A DNA stretch of 64,000 bases, from contig NC_052508.1 of assembly GCF_014356525.2 (NCBI RefSeq), positions 62,710,275 through 62,774,274 of the forward strand, written 5' to 3'. Shown here piece by piece: positions 1 to 12,720 of the stretch (position 1 is the stretch's first letter; every line of letters begins with the position of its first letter). The translations under genes were made by a program, and so were the position numbers. The DNA comes from Nilaparvata lugens (taxonomy: Eukaryota; Arthropoda; Insecta; Hemiptera; Delphacidae). The notes below the pieces were generated by a model. The model was not told the origin of the DNA. It did no database searches and saw nothing but the letters and a program-made list of their open reading frames with translations.

Positions 1-792
1 GAGGAATCCAATCAATAATAGCAATTATCGTTCTCAATAGAACACGTTTTTGCATGATTATTTCTCCTCTACAAGAAATAATTCGACTTGATAATGACAG
101 ATTTGATGATAGCAGACAAATTTATCTATTTATTAGATTGATATTAACTGACTGATAACACCTTCCTAAGAGTTGATGGAATGATGAGATAAATTTCACT
201 ATCCCTATCTGTATGAGATTATTACTTCCACCAATATTCATAGAATTATCACATAAATATTAACAATGATTTATCAAGTATATGTCTTCATATTTCCATA
301 TGAAGTGAATGGTAAAGTTAAAGATTATACTGCACTATTATTAAAAGTATAATATACACATAACAATATTCTCTTGTGATAGATTCACACAGCTTTCATT
401 GAGATTAAGGTAAATCAAATAGGCTGGTCATTCAATCTTTATATGTTTGGAACTACAATGAGGGCATTAATTCTTGGAATTCACCATCACAGTAGCCTCA
501 ATGGCCTATATAGGTTGGTAGAGAGGCAGCCAAAGATCCAACTTGAGCTGATTGTAGTTTTTATTTCAATATATGATCATGTGAACTCAGTTTTATGATA
601 TCTTCAATTAGTTTCAATTTCAATATATATATAATTATGTGAGTTTCATTGTATAATGTTTTCATTGAGTATTCATCTGAAAATATAATCATGTAAACTT
701 GATTTCTTTAAATGCTAATTATTATTTGTATGACACTTTTTTCATATCCAATTAATATTATTCATAAAATAATGGAATGTATTCTGACTCAC
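1..792 (-). other. Intron of zfh2 (left part; runs off the window)
   Basis: AT-rich sequence follows the GTGAGT donor at 792. No conserved homeodomain or finger reading frame is seen on the minus strand. A slightly more complex patch at about 465-560 gives only short interrupted frames, so I do not call an exon there. Confidence 0.75.
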
Positions 793-3700
793 CGCTTGCT
801 GTTGCTGCAGCAGATGCTGCTGTTGCTTGGCTAGAAGGGAGGCGGTGTCCTGTTGCTGACCAAAGAGCGGATTCTGACCTTGACCCAGGCCAACCATGGG
901 GTCGAATGGAGGCGGAGGCATCATCATGGGCACCAGAGGCGGCTGCAGGTTCATGGCGGCAATAGCTGGCATGTTCAGACCCAGAGGGAGCCCCATGCCT
1001 AAACCTGCCATGCCCATCATCATGGGGTTAAACTGCAGTTGCTGTTGTAGCTGGGAAGCGGCCATCACGTTCAGCGCAGCCTGCATTTCGTTCATCTGCT
1101 GTGCCAGGGACATGGGGATGTTGGGGTTGCTGTTGTTCCCTGAAACCCCTGCAGACATGGGGTTGGTCATTGGAATTGAATCCGTACTGGAAGCTGGAGT
1201 TGAAGAAGCTGTAGGTGTACTCGCACGTGTCAAATTCTCTGTTGGTGTGAGTTGCAATGCTTGTTGTGGAGCCTGCTGTGGTGTTGAAGTAGCACTAGGT
1301 TTACTAGGTTGCACATCTTGTATCATTCCCAACTTAGCTTGAATTATCTCCTTACTATCCACTTCCACTTCCTTCTCAGGAGTTACTTCTGCACTGGAAC
1401 TAGTAGCACTACTAGTTGTTGTTGTACTAGTAGTAGATGAAATATTACTGCTACTGTTTGTGGTAGTTGTAGTTGATGTGGAGACTGTACTAGTCGAGTT
1501 GGAAGCGGTTGTTGTAGGAACTGATTTCTTTTCATACTCATTCTTGAATTTCTGGGCATACTTTTCAAGGAAATCTAATGGGACTAGATCACGATGGACT
1601 TCTTCACAGTGTGCCTTCAACACCCAGACACTCGAGAATTCTTTGTTGCAGTGTTGACAGGTTGATTTGGAAACTTCTGGAAGGTCAGCTTCAATGGGTT
1701 CTTCCTCCATTTTCATTTCTACAGGCTCAGGTTCCACAGGAGCTTCCTCCATGGGAATGGGGATCGGTTGTGGCTGCTGTTGTTGATGCTGTTGCTGTTC
1801 TTCAATTGTTGTTGTGGTGGATGTGATTTCTGACATGAGTTTTTCATTCTCCTCACGTTCTTTCCTCTGGCGACGTTGGTGGTTTTCATTGAACTGCATC
1901 ACCAAATCGAACCCAAAGCTTTCTAGAAGGTGTTTGTACATCTGGGACGATTTCTTGGTGGGAAGTGCCATTCTAGAGAAGGCGTCATCATTGGGAGTCA
2001 GTGGTATTGGAGATGGACTGTTGTTATTGCCTGCGTGTGGTGAGGCTAGTGACTGAGTCATTGTATTCTGGGATGCTGTTGTGGGCAGTGGTGGGAAGAG
2101 TGACATGGGACTCCCGAAAAGGCAGTAGAGTTGCTGATGAGTGGTCAGCTGTTCCTGAGTCATGAACAGTGCACTGCACCTCTGGCATGAAATCACATTG
2201 CCATGTTGAGATGGAGAAGGTATCACAGATGTTGTTGAGGTCGTGCTGCTGGCAGCACTAGACATCACTAAGCTAGTAGGAACTGTAGACAAATTCGGTG
2301 TTGAGGATGTGCCAGAAGTGATTGGTGTCCCTGGGGATGAACCCTGGCTGAGAGACGGCACCTGAGTTGAAATTGAACTCCCTGATGGAGAGCTCAGATG
2401 TTTTGGAGACCCAAGGATGTCTTGTATTGACTTTTTATGCTGATCTTGCACCTTTTGAGGCTCCGGTTGCTCTATCAACGGCTTACTCAAATCTATCTGA
2501 CCAGAAAGTGCCAAATCTTGAATTTTGGATGCTCTGGTTTGATGCAAAACTGATCTCATATGGATGTCCAGAGTGGATCCCTGACTGTAAGCCACCTTAC
2601 ATATATTACACTTGTATGGCTTCTTATCATCTTCCTCTGAAGTTGAGGATGATGACATCATTTTGGAGTTCAATGTTGCAGCTGATGATGGAGCAACACC
2701 CAAACCAGCTACCAATGCAGCCGCTGCAGCTACAGATGCTGCCGTCTGTGGAGAAACTGGGGTGTTATTGTTGTTGTTCTGCTGTTGCTCCTGCATTGCT
2801 CTCTTCAATTTATGTAGATGACTCACTGAGTTATAATGCACCAATAGGATATTTTTCTGGGTGAACGATTCCTTGCATACATCACACTTGTAAGGTCTGT
2901 TGGGGTCTAGATACTTCTCCATTGGGTAGCTCAGTTTTTCACCCTTTCTATGGAGCAATGTCTTGTTATGACTTGTTAGATAGCTCTGTCTTGTAAATGC
3001 AACCTTACACCGGTGACACTTGTATTTACGGTGGGGGTCATTGTAGCTGTCCTCTGCAATTGCCTGACTGTTCAAGTAGTCCTCCAGAAACTGCTGATCC
3101 TTATACACAATCGAATCATCACTGTTGTCCCCATCTCCAGCTGGAGTCGAACCATCATCTTGTCCATCTTTTCCGGGACTATCATCAACTTCCATGACAT
3201 CATCATCAGCTTTCATCGTTTCTTTCTTGAGCAGCTCATTGAAAGAGGGATCCAGAATCTGCCCACTCAGTCCAGCCAAAAGCAGCGGGTTGTTCATCAA
3301 GCTTTGCTTGTATGCCATCATCTCCTCCTCGTTCATATCAGCATGAAACATTTCTACATGTTTGTTGAGAGAAATCATTGATCTAAAGTTCCTCCCACAC
3401 AGCACACATTTTGTTGCATCTCTGATAAGATGGTACTGGGAGTGCATCTGGAGTTTCTCCATGGTTTTGAATGCCAAACTACACTGGTTACACCGGTACT
3501 TGTAGACATGTTTCTCAGACACCGCCATATTGGAAGCACCACCTCCTCCTCCACGGGAATGGATCTCTCTGAAATGCATCTGGAGACTGTGTGCACTTTG
3601 GAAATACTGATTGCAGCCCTTTTTCCAACACAGATAACCGGGTCCACTGGGGGTTTGTTTTAGTTCCAGGTGTCCTGTTTCGTTTTGATGGGCACATAGC

Positions 3701-4319
3701 TCATCGATGTTTCTGAAAGACTTGGAACAAGTTTGACAACGGTTCTCGTCTTCAGGTAGCTCTTCAGATGATGACAAATTATGCACCTCATCTTTGTCCT
3801 CGTCCATCTTCATACTGGAGTCCGAGGTGTTCTGTTTCTGCTCCTGGTCCTTACTGGATGAAGAGGAGGGTGAGAGGTTTTGGTTGGAGGTTGTGTTCTG
3901 GCGGGAGACCGTGTTCAACCAATGTGATTGGTCAACCAATAGCAGAAGCCGTTGCAAGCCTTCAGAGTTGACGCTGTGAATCTGCATGACATGTCTCTCC
4001 AGTTGTGGTTTATCCTTGAAGCCGTCCTGGCAGAGAGGACACAGAAAGGTTTCCTTGGCGGGTGACGGAGACGAACGAGGTCGGTCCGACTGCGAATGCT
4101 GGGCGAGAACGTGAGCTTGGATCTGCAGCTCGGAGCTGCTGGTGTAGTTGCAGTAGGGACAGAGGTGACTTGCCGAGGATGACTCTTTGGACGACGGTTT
4201 TGGACTCTTGTCGACTGAGTCTTGACTGTGACGCGCTTGGGACTCGCACTGGTTGCTCGGTGAGGAGAGCTCTTTCAGATCTGGTTTACTGTCGCTATCA
4301 CGTGTTAGATCACAGTTTT
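793..4319 (-). CDS. zfh2: zfh2/ZFHX3-4 family transcription factor, second coding exon (residues 970-2145); gene continues off the left edge
   Basis: This exon continues the 8181-11088 exon. The acceptor TTTTGTTCCAG at 4320 completes the split Glu codon 970, and the donor GCG|GTGAGT at 793/792 ends on a codon boundary. In spliced numbering, fingers lie at 1023-1044, 1063-1084, 1164-1186, 1200-1223 (CWKKGC spacing), 1246-1266, 1274-1295, 1404-1426, 1448-1470, 1540-1562, 1681-1702 (C2HC) and 1857-1878. The finger CNICKVAYSQGSTLDIHMRS and the later block YKHLLESFGFDLVMQFNE are family hallmarks. Low-complexity Gln, Ser/Thr and acidic linkers separate the fingers. The tail (about 2030-2145) is Met/Pro/Gln-rich, as is usual just before homeodomain 1. 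No homeodomain is present here; three or four are expected on exons left of position 1. The 47 residues that open the longer frame (4320-4461) lie in intron and should not be annotated as coding. Confidence 0.95.
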
Positions 4320-7300
4320 CTGGAACAAAACAACGAAATATGCAGGATGGAGATTTTTTAAACTCGAAATTTGATAAGAGAGAAATAGTTTTAGTGTCAG
4401 TTATAAAAAATAACGAAGAATCAAAGATTTGAACTCCAACTAAGATAGATTTTCGATTCATTCATGAAAATATGTATGTTTGAATAGAAAATTTAAAGAT
4501 AATGCAGAGATATTCAAATATCTATGTTCATAGAAAATACCACAAGTAGAACATCATCACTCACAAGTATTTTATTGAATTGAGACTCATGTAATATTAT
4601 CTAAGGTATTGAAAGGGAGAAAGCAAAAAAATGATTGGGTACTGTGAGCCTGTATAGAATTTTACGTATACGAATAATAATTAGTGTGGGGACCCGACTG
4701 ACGTCAAATTATTTTATGATTAGTTGAGATATTACGTGAGTGTGAAAGAGATGAGAAAAATCAGAAGGAGCGAGGGAGAGAGAGAGAGAGACGATGATAA
4801 GAGATGGTGAAAGTTCTAGGTAACAGGAGCATTATTGTAAGTGGAGAAGTGACAGCCTACTTTTCGGGAATAGTTATGTCAACTAAACGTATAATGATTG
4901 AGAACTGTTGAGAAGTCAGAATACAAGGATTTTTTAAAAATATGGAGAACGGAGGATAGAAGCAGAAAAGAAGAAGCAACGCGATGATGGTGTGACAATT
5001 GCGAGAGGATATAGGAGAGATTGAAACCATAAGAATGCAAATATAGGCCAGGGGAAAAAAAGAAAATTCATATGGCTTTTGTTGGTGAGGAGTCCCTTGT
5101 GGGAATGTCCCACCGCCTGAATATATAATTTGAGCCGTCAATGGGCCTTACGACTGTCATACTTCATCCGGGACCTACAGTTTAACGTGCCCATCCAATA
5201 ACAAGGCTAGGAGAAAAAATAAATGAATCGATTCATTTTTCATATATGATTAAAGCTGAAGATCTTTTCCTTGTTACCCATATCCACAAAACAAAAATAT
5301 TAGTTCACATAGCTAGAGCAGAATATTATTAGAATAAATTGATATTTATAATATATCCCCGCATATCATGGTCATAACAATTCAAAGAAACTATGAGAGA
5401 AAAATTGTGAATATCTGCTAAAGCCGACTGTGGAACACAGCAGATCATGGGAGAGAGTTACATGGAAGAGAGAGAAGAAAAAAGTGGAAGAAGGAGATTA
5501 ATAATAAAAATACGGGTAGTTTGAAAAATGTTTAAGAGAGGAGGAGGAAGGGGATACAGTAAATGCAAAGGAGTCAGAGATTCGAGAATACCTAAGAAGT
5601 TGGTGGCGAATGGAGTATAAAGGACTACACCACACTACAACAGCTCAAGTCCTGGATAACACAAGAAGAGCTACCACAGCTCGAGTCCTCGATAGCACAA
5701 GAGCTACCATGTACTGAACAAGAGTAGAAGGAGACGGAGAAGAATAGTAAGAGACGCGAGCCGAGTAGAAGGATGAGGCCAGGATGAGAACAAGGAGAAG
5801 AAGAAAGAGTAAAAGAATAGAGGTGAGTACACGCCCATCAGCCAATGGAAGTACAGAGCAGTGCAACTGCTTCTTGCCATAGATGGAAAACAATAGAAGG
5901 ACCTCCCTGAGCCGAGGTAAGTGAGACCCCCTCCTGGTCTCATGGACCCCCTCACATACTCTGTGCTTTGACTTCATGTTGGGAAGAAGCCTACTTGCAG
6001 GAGGTAAGGCGATTAATCATGCCAATCAAGTAGGAGAACGAACGATCGTAAGAGTTTATAGTACTAGCACGTTATAGTACAGTATATTGTAGTATGATTA
6101 TTATAGTGTAATACTGTAGTAATGTATTATCTTCGATCAAGAGTGTAGTATCTTATCCCGGTCTTTTTTAGTGTATTGTATTATCTTCGGCTTAGAGTGT
6201 CAACCAGCATAGTATGATATCATGATTATGATAAACTTTGATTCTGTAATTGGACATAGTCGACTGATTATATTGAACCAAAAGGAGACGAGGAGAGATA
6301 ATAGCTGGATGAGAAATGAATGTAGAATTTTAGAGGGGAAAATTGAAACCAAATATTGAATTAGACATAAGATGATTGATTACTTTTTCTATTCTGGCCA
6401 CAAAATACGTTTTCAATACTTCGAAAAAAAAACAAATGTGAATATAATTTCAGAGTATAACTGGTAATATTGGAGTTAGTACTCTGTATTACATACGAGT
6501 GTATGCTATATAGGAGTTGTATAAATTATAATTGGAACCGTTTTGGGCTTATAAGCCTGTGGTGCTTTCTGTAAGTTGTGTAATTCTGAATGATTGAATA
6601 AATAAATAAATAAATAAATAAATATGAGTCATTATTCTTCAAAAGAAGGAATTAGAAACTTGAGGATAAATGATCGAGTCCGAAAAGTTTATGAGAGGGT
6701 GAAGACTGTTTTAGGAGTAGATAGGAAACTTAAAATAAATTGATGCAAGAGAAAAGGCGGGAGAAAGCCAAAGATATGAGATAAATGCAATAGAAAATAG
6801 AAGCTGAATTTCAATGGATTAAAAAAATGAATTTATTCGGTTCAACATTTATAGTTCAATTCCGATTCAAATCCACTACATTGAGAGGGAGTAATATTCT
6901 AAAGAGGCGAGATCAGTGATAAAGCATGTAGAAGAGAGAGAGAGAACAGAAGCGAAAATACACAGAGCTTCAAAAAGAGCAAATGGCTACGCATAACTCA
7001 AGAATTGGTGGATGAGAGCAGTTTTGGAAGAGAATTGGAGTCGGGAGAGATACGGAGCAGGTGCTGGAAGAGAAATAGCAGAGAAGAGGAGAGAAAGAAT
7101 GAGCAGAGAAAGAAACTTTGTTGTAAAGCTTATCACGGCTGCTGAAGGTTTCTATTGTTAACGATAGGGATGGTTTTCTCTCTGAAAGTTATTTACGTTA
7201 CAAAGGGGAACATTTTCTTCATACCTAATCTGCAGTATAGGATAACATATAATCCTGATTAGGTATCATTTGATATTTATTTCTTGTGATTTCCATCTGG

Positions 7301-8180
7301 TTCCAGCTACTCTGATAATTTACAATTACGGGATTTACTCCATCCATCTCATTATTGTTCCCTGATCTTATATTCTACGAGCGACGATGAGAAAAATTGC
7401 TATGATAGAATGTCATTGTTTCTATTTGAAAAAATAGAAATAAAATGAATCTTGATTTCTTCATGAGAGATGTGCATATGAAATAGATTTCATCATTAGG
7501 AAATTGATTATTGCTTCCTACATCACAAACAAAATTTGGATTATTAATCAACTATTAATAAGCATCACAGAGTTTTCAAGTATATAAATAACGGATTTCC
7601 AAAAGTTTCCACGTGGACCTACTCATTTTAGAAGCGTTTATATTCACGTAAACTTTGAATCACAAATTGAATACATTTGTTTCAATTATACAAAAGGAAT
7701 TATTGCTTAATATCAATAAAAATAAGCCAATATCCATCCTCGGTAAATTAAGAATATTTATGTCAAGTCGAAAATCTCAAGTTAATCAGTCCAGTAATTC
7801 AGACGTGATGATGCGTCATTCATGTAGGCTACTTCCCATCCCGTGAATGTTCATGACGATTCTTTCCTTAATTATATTATAGACTAAGCATTTGATTGCA
7901 AAGATCATTCTGAATATTCAGTAATAAATTCAAATACGCATTTGATTGCCAAGATGATTTTGAATATTTAGTAATGAGTTCAAAGTGAAATAATTGCTGA
8001 TCAGAATGGATCAAGAAATTCAAGATACCAAACTTATTTTAAAGTAATGTATGGATGGATACAAAACGAGTTCAAATCCAATATTCAATTACATTTATGA
8101 AAAAAATGAAATAGGCTATATATCATCAAAATTTATAAAATTTAATATATGAGTAAATAGAATATTTCAAATGTGCTCAC
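4320..8180 (-). other. Intron between the two large zfh2 coding exons (3.86 kb)
   Basis: The intron is bounded by GTGAGC (from 8180) and TTCCAG (to 4320), and the flanking codons join in phase. It contains a GA run (about 4775-4792), a 36-bp imperfect direct repeat (5641-5712), a duplicated motif TGTATTATCTTCG (about 6123 and 6175) and an AATA-tailed retroelement-like fragment (about 6515-6624). No other coding signal is seen. Confidence 0.85.
6515..6624 (+). mobile_element. Retroelement 3' end with (AAAT)n tail
   Basis: A non-repetitive stretch containing TTATAAGCCTGTGGTGCTTT leads straight into about 30 bases of AATA repeat (from about 6595). That is the layout of a LINE or SINE 3' end. 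I recognise the phrase as repeat-like, but cannot name the family or find the 5' end. Confidence 0.4.
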
Positions 8181-11088
8181 CTGTACTCTCAGGCTCAGGT
8201 GTTTCGGGCGGCGGCGTTAGGATCTGGAACACCTCTCCAATGTCAGTCTGCACATCCTTGCCCTCAGTTCGCCGCTGCAGCTGATGAATCTGCTCCATCT
8301 GCAGGTGCTTCATAGATCTCACATGCTGCAGCAGTGGCAGCTTATTTCTCGAACTGAACCCACATAGAGCACAGTGATAGATCCTTGCCGAGTTCGAACT
8401 CCTATCCTGGTCTCTGAGGTGTCTAAAGAGCAGAGCAGAAGCCTCATGACGTTGTCCTGCTGTGTGGAGTTGTAGTTTGTGAGCGCTGTTGGTATAGTAG
8501 TCACAAGCATGACACCTAACCTGCACTCCTCCGGGAGAGGAAACGTATTTCAGTTTCCACTCATTCCTGGGTCCACCTTCCTTGACATGGTTCACATGCT
8601 GCAGTCGTTGTAGATGTTTGTCAGTCTTGCAGTGCAGTTGAAAGTTAGCCTTCAAGTTCGTCTTATACGTGCAGAGTTTACAAACGTAGTGACCTGCGAC
8701 CACAGCCAAAATCTCTTGTTCCCTGATTTTCGTGCGATCAGCTGCAAGATGGTGAGACAATGCTTCTAGATTATCACTAGCAAACACATTGCAGACACAG
8801 CATTGGAAGAGATGTTCGGGGTCGGGGTCAGCGGGCTCAGGGGGTGGTTCCATGGTGTCAGGGTTCAACCCCATGTCCATATGAGGCGCCAGCTCGGGAG
8901 GAATGTGAGGAGGTAGCTGACCGCCTGTCATCATTTGTATCAACAGCGCCTGGTTGTAAGCCATATCAGCCAGAGCAGCCTCGGTGTGAGGAGGTGGCTT
9001 CTCACCTGGTAGTGTCATACCAGGGTGGAACAGCAGTGACTCAAAACCCATCTGTTGCTGGTGGGACTGTTGTATCGCGTTCAACGTCTGCATATGTTTC
9101 ACGTTTTGCTGCAGTACCATCATGTTGTGGGTGTGTTTTTCACTAGTCATGTGGATACGCAAGTTACGGGCCACATTTGTTTCATAGTTGCAGACGTCAC
9201 AACGGAAGGTGGGTTTTGGTTTTTGAGAAGATTGAGCAGCCAATGGGCTGGAATGATGGGGGTGGTGATGTCCAGGTCCAGGACTAGCCAAACCACCAGG
9301 TTTGTGATGTTGTTGGGATTGTGGTGAAGGTGCAGATTGTTGTTGGGAGAGCTCAGTGTTGCTGACTCCACCATTTTGTAGTTCTTGCATGTTGTTGAGA
9401 TGTTTGTCAGATTGCATGTGTATGCTGAGGTTGCCTTTTGTTGTTGTGGAGTAGTTGCATACCTCACAGCGGTATGGTTTGTATCCACAGGTGTATGTCT
9501 CACCTCGTGCTAGTCTGGGATGTGGTTGACCTGCAATGCAGTAAATGCAGGAGGTTTCAGTTTCGGGATGTTTTTCTTTCATGTGGATCTCAAGTGTCTC
9601 CTGGTACTTGTAGTGCCAGTTGCACTTGGGACATTTGAGGGTTTTGCAGGAGTTGCGTGAGTGCATGCCAGCTAGTGGACCACCGACGCCACCCAACCGG
9701 GAGGAACTGAGGATGAGCTCACACTTGGAGCACTCGACACCACTGGGACGACCGGCCATGTGGTCAGGGCACACCCCTATCGTGGTGCCAGTGAGGAAGT
9801 TGGGTGGTGGCTGGGGGTATGGCAGACCCCCTCCGGCCCCCAGCAGCGGACTGAGGGTGGTACCAGGGGACGGACTGGCCCCTGGGGAGGGGGATACACT
9901 GCTGCGGCCCCCTTGCGATGCTGGACTTTTTCTTGTCAGGTCCATCACACAGTTGTTCATTGACGACATCCTACTACTACTAACACTACTAAGATTATTA
10001 ACATTATCATTATTACTAGAACTACCCGAGTGTTCGGGTAGGGAGACCGAAGTCTCAGGAACATGTTGATTATTCTGGACAGAGGACTGTTGCAGAGGCG
10101 AGGTTGTCCCCCTTGAGGGTGTGTTGGTGATGTCATCGACAGGCGACGCGCGTGCGGGCGACTGCGGCGCTTTCAGGCTCACTACGGGAGGCGAGAGTGG
10201 TTCCAGGAACGAAACCAATGGCTCCTTCTGTTTGCCCACACACTGGATGATGGCGCTGCAGTTCTTGTGGCCCAGGATATCCCGCTCATCATCCTGTAAA
10301 ACTACGTTGTGGTCACCCATGGCGTGAGCCACAAATGATTTAGCATACCCGAATGACAGCTTACAGATGAAACACATGAGGATGGGCTTCACGGGCACCG
10401 ATGAACAGTCTTTGCTCTGTGGTTTCTTGTCGGATTCCTCCAACCCTGCACTCATTTTACCCACCTCGCCAGTCTTATTATCACGTACAGTGTACACCCT
10501 GTAGCTGTGCATTATGGGCACTTCAGGAACTATTTTTTTGTCGTGCATTGAGTAGGCGTGAGAAGATTGTCCGCCAGTTGCTCCACCATATAACGCATTG
10601 TAGACGTTGTTTCTGGACACATAGAACGCGTTAGCGATCTGGGGGAACACCTGGAACTGCGACAAACTGACGCCGGGACCGTCGACTATGCAGCCGTCGC
10701 GGATCAGTTGCGGGATCTCGACGGCGTCATCCTCGGACATCTCGCTGTCTTCTATGATGTAGGCCGATCCGTCCGGGTTGTAGACGATCTTGCCGTCGAA
10801 CTTCTCGACGTCAGAGTTGGTCCACGAGTTGTCCTCTTCTTTGGTGGTGGTGAGCCGATCATCCTCGTCGATGTTCCTCGTTGATCCTCGATGGTCATCC
10901 TCCTTGTCGTGCACGAACTTGCTCCCTGACGGCGGCGAGGATATCCTGGCCTCCTCGCGGTGACTGCCGCCTGCCACCAGGCCCGCGGGCGGCGAGGCCG
11001 ACGTCTCCTCCTCAGGACTCATGCTGGTTGTGGGCGGCTGCAGGTCTAGTGCGGGTGGCGAGGGGGCGGTGGGGGGTGGCGATTGCAT
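8181..11088 (-). CDS. zfh2: zfh2/ZFHX3-4 family zinc-finger homeobox transcription factor, first coding exon (residues 1-969)
   Basis: This exon encodes the N-terminal part of a nuclear DNA-binding regulator of neural and appendage development (family knowledge). A Pro/Ser/acidic head (1-92) precedes a conserved family block, DGKIVYNPDGSAYIIED (98-114). Finger 1 is C239/C242/H255/H260, with the family sequence CFICKLSFGYAKSF. After a Ser/Pro-rich linker (300-435) come a degenerate finger (C453/C456) and fingers at 486-507, 541-563, 630-652, 763-780 (atypical last ligand), 803-825, 859-881 and 906-928. The motif GQPHPRLARGETYTCGYKPY (520-539) is diagnostic of ATBF1-type proteins. ATG 11088 was chosen because an in-frame TGA lies five codons upstream (11103-11101). 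The exon ends at a consensus donor, CAG|GTGAGC, at 8181/8180 with one base of a split codon, which matches the next exon. Open reading past the donor (to 8167) adds only four residues and is intronic. The family assignment is near certain; the symbol follows insect usage. Confidence 0.96.
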
Positions 11089-11108
11089 CGCTGCTCGCCG
11101 TCAACCAT
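11046..11108 (-). CDS. Upstream ORF overlapping the zfh2 start codon (20 codons)
   Basis: The ATG at 11108-11106 opens a 20-residue frame that begins MVDGEQRC, becomes Pro/His/Arg-rich and stops at TAG (11048-11046), 43 bases inside the main coding sequence in a different frame. It shares its first base with the stop of the preceding ATGTGA. The peptide resembles nothing I know. If it matters, it acts as a translational brake rather than as a protein. Whether it is translated depends on the 5' exon structure, which is not proven. Confidence 0.35.
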   Translation of the reverse strand: MVDGEQRCNRHPPPPPRHPH

Positions 11109-11143
11109 CACATACTGCTGACACGGAGGCCGAGTGCCCCAGC
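11089..11143 (-). other. 5' untranslated start of the first coding exon, with two upstream ATGs
   Basis: A pyrimidine-rich acceptor (TATTTGTTTTAG) ends at 11144, so transcription starts on an exon further right. The 55-base leader carries ATGTGA (11113-11108), a start codon followed at once by a stop. It overlaps a second ATG at 11108 that opens a 20-codon frame ending at TAG 11048-11046, running across the main ATG in another frame. Both could lower or tune initiation at 11088. The acceptor is inferred from sequence only. Confidence 0.6.
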
Positions 11144-12720
11144 CTAAAACAAATACAAACAATTCACTAGATCAGTTATGAAGTTTCATAATAAATAAAG
11201 AAGTAATAAGAATACAATAACATTATATAAAACGGTTTTATCATAATAGTCATAAGCGAGAGGATATCAAGACAATGATTGAGAAGAAATTGTGGAGACT
11301 TTGAAAAATTTACATTATCAGGTACACAATTGAGAAATATATGCGATTTATTTTTGTCACAGGTGATAAGATTATTAGGAATTGATGGTGAAAGCATGTT
11401 GGAAAGACAATAATTATCGAGATTTCCTACATTAGTGTGGAGAAGAGTATTATCTTGAAAATAATCCAGAATCAACAAGTGGGGACAAGTTGAAAAAAGC
11501 TTAGACAGTACATTCAGCAAGTGTGAATGAAATTTAGGATGGATTGACGAAACAAAGAATGCTGACATAGATGCGACTATTTTCTCCTCACTCAATTTGT
11601 ATAGTTTAGTGGAAATTGTATCGAGTGCAGATCAGAACAATCTGAGTATATCTCAGCTATACGAGTATATCTCTCAAGTTGTAAACCTATCTAATTTTTG
11701 GTTTGTCTTACTTAAAATTGATTCGTATATTCTAGTAATTTTAGTAAGTTTCTTATCATCATAGTCACACATCCAAATATGGATGCGTAGTGTCGATTGC
11801 TTGAAGTTTGTATGGAAGAACAACCAAATGAATTATATCTACATTAAACGACGGTGTTGACTCTGACAATGAAAAACACGTCAGCCGAAGATTCGACGAA
11901 TTTAGAAGGCGAGAGACGTAAAACAAAAGATACAGAAAAACTTGGGAATGGGACGATTCGCAACTCAACATGGAAGTTATTAATTTATGACGATAGCCAC
12001 TGTCGAACTGTTTCTTTCGAATCATTCGCTTTCTTTCAGGACGGTCTCAATTATTGTGTACTTTATGTTACAGTATCGCTTAATATATTGCGAAGAGATT
12101 GCCAGATGAGAGTTTAAGTTTTGAGAAGAAGGTGGGTGAAGGAGGGAAAGGAGAAGAAGAAAAAGAAAGATGAAAGAGGTGGAGAAGTATTAGAATGATG
12201 ATGATGGTGATGATGATAATGGAAAGAATAAAGAGCTGTCATAGTTACGAAGATCGAGATGTGATAAATGACGGGTGTCAAGAATTGCGAGAGATTCGCG
12301 ACCATTGTTTTGAAAAGAATTTCATTTTTTACAAGATCAAGAAGACGTAAGGAGAAAGAAGAACGAGTAGAAAGAGAGGATATGTGTATAAATCGGAGGA
12401 GTGCAGTCTGTAGTTTTTGAGTGAGTTCCAATGCGAGCATAAAACTGCTGCTCCAAATATCGTGTGGACAGTTTTTCTAGTCAATGAAGTGAGCAGAGAA
12501 ATTCAATCGGTGCAGTTTTTGTGCTGCATTTGAAGAAGAAGTGAGATTTCGTTGCGAACGAGATGGAATGTGTTGGAGATCGAGGAAAGAGGAAGAATGA
12601 GAGAGAGAGAAAAAAAAGAGTGAATGAGACGGCTGAATGTAGTGGAGAAGTTTCAGCTTCAGTTTGAAAGGCTAAGAGAATTCGGGAATGATTGGAAGAG
12701 TGTTGAGAACGGTGGAATTG
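11144..12720. other. Non-coding: start of the large upstream intron, no gene seen
   Basis: AT-rich sequence with short accidental frames. From about 12115 the plus strand becomes purine-rich (GAAGAA, GAGAG). Nothing recognisable is encoded. Confidence 0.6.

Noticed and set aside
1..792. Homeodomain exon left of the 793 donor
   Set aside because: No minus-strand frame with homeodomain helix 3 residues (WFQN) is present in 1-792.
4320..4461. ATG-initiated N-terminus ahead of the second coding exon
   Set aside because: The 47 residues lie upstream of a clear acceptor that joins in phase with the first exon, and they do not resemble the family.
9147..9503. 118-residue minus-strand frame inside the zfh2 exon
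   Set aside because: Shadow frame of the coding exon; the true frame carries the conserved fingers.
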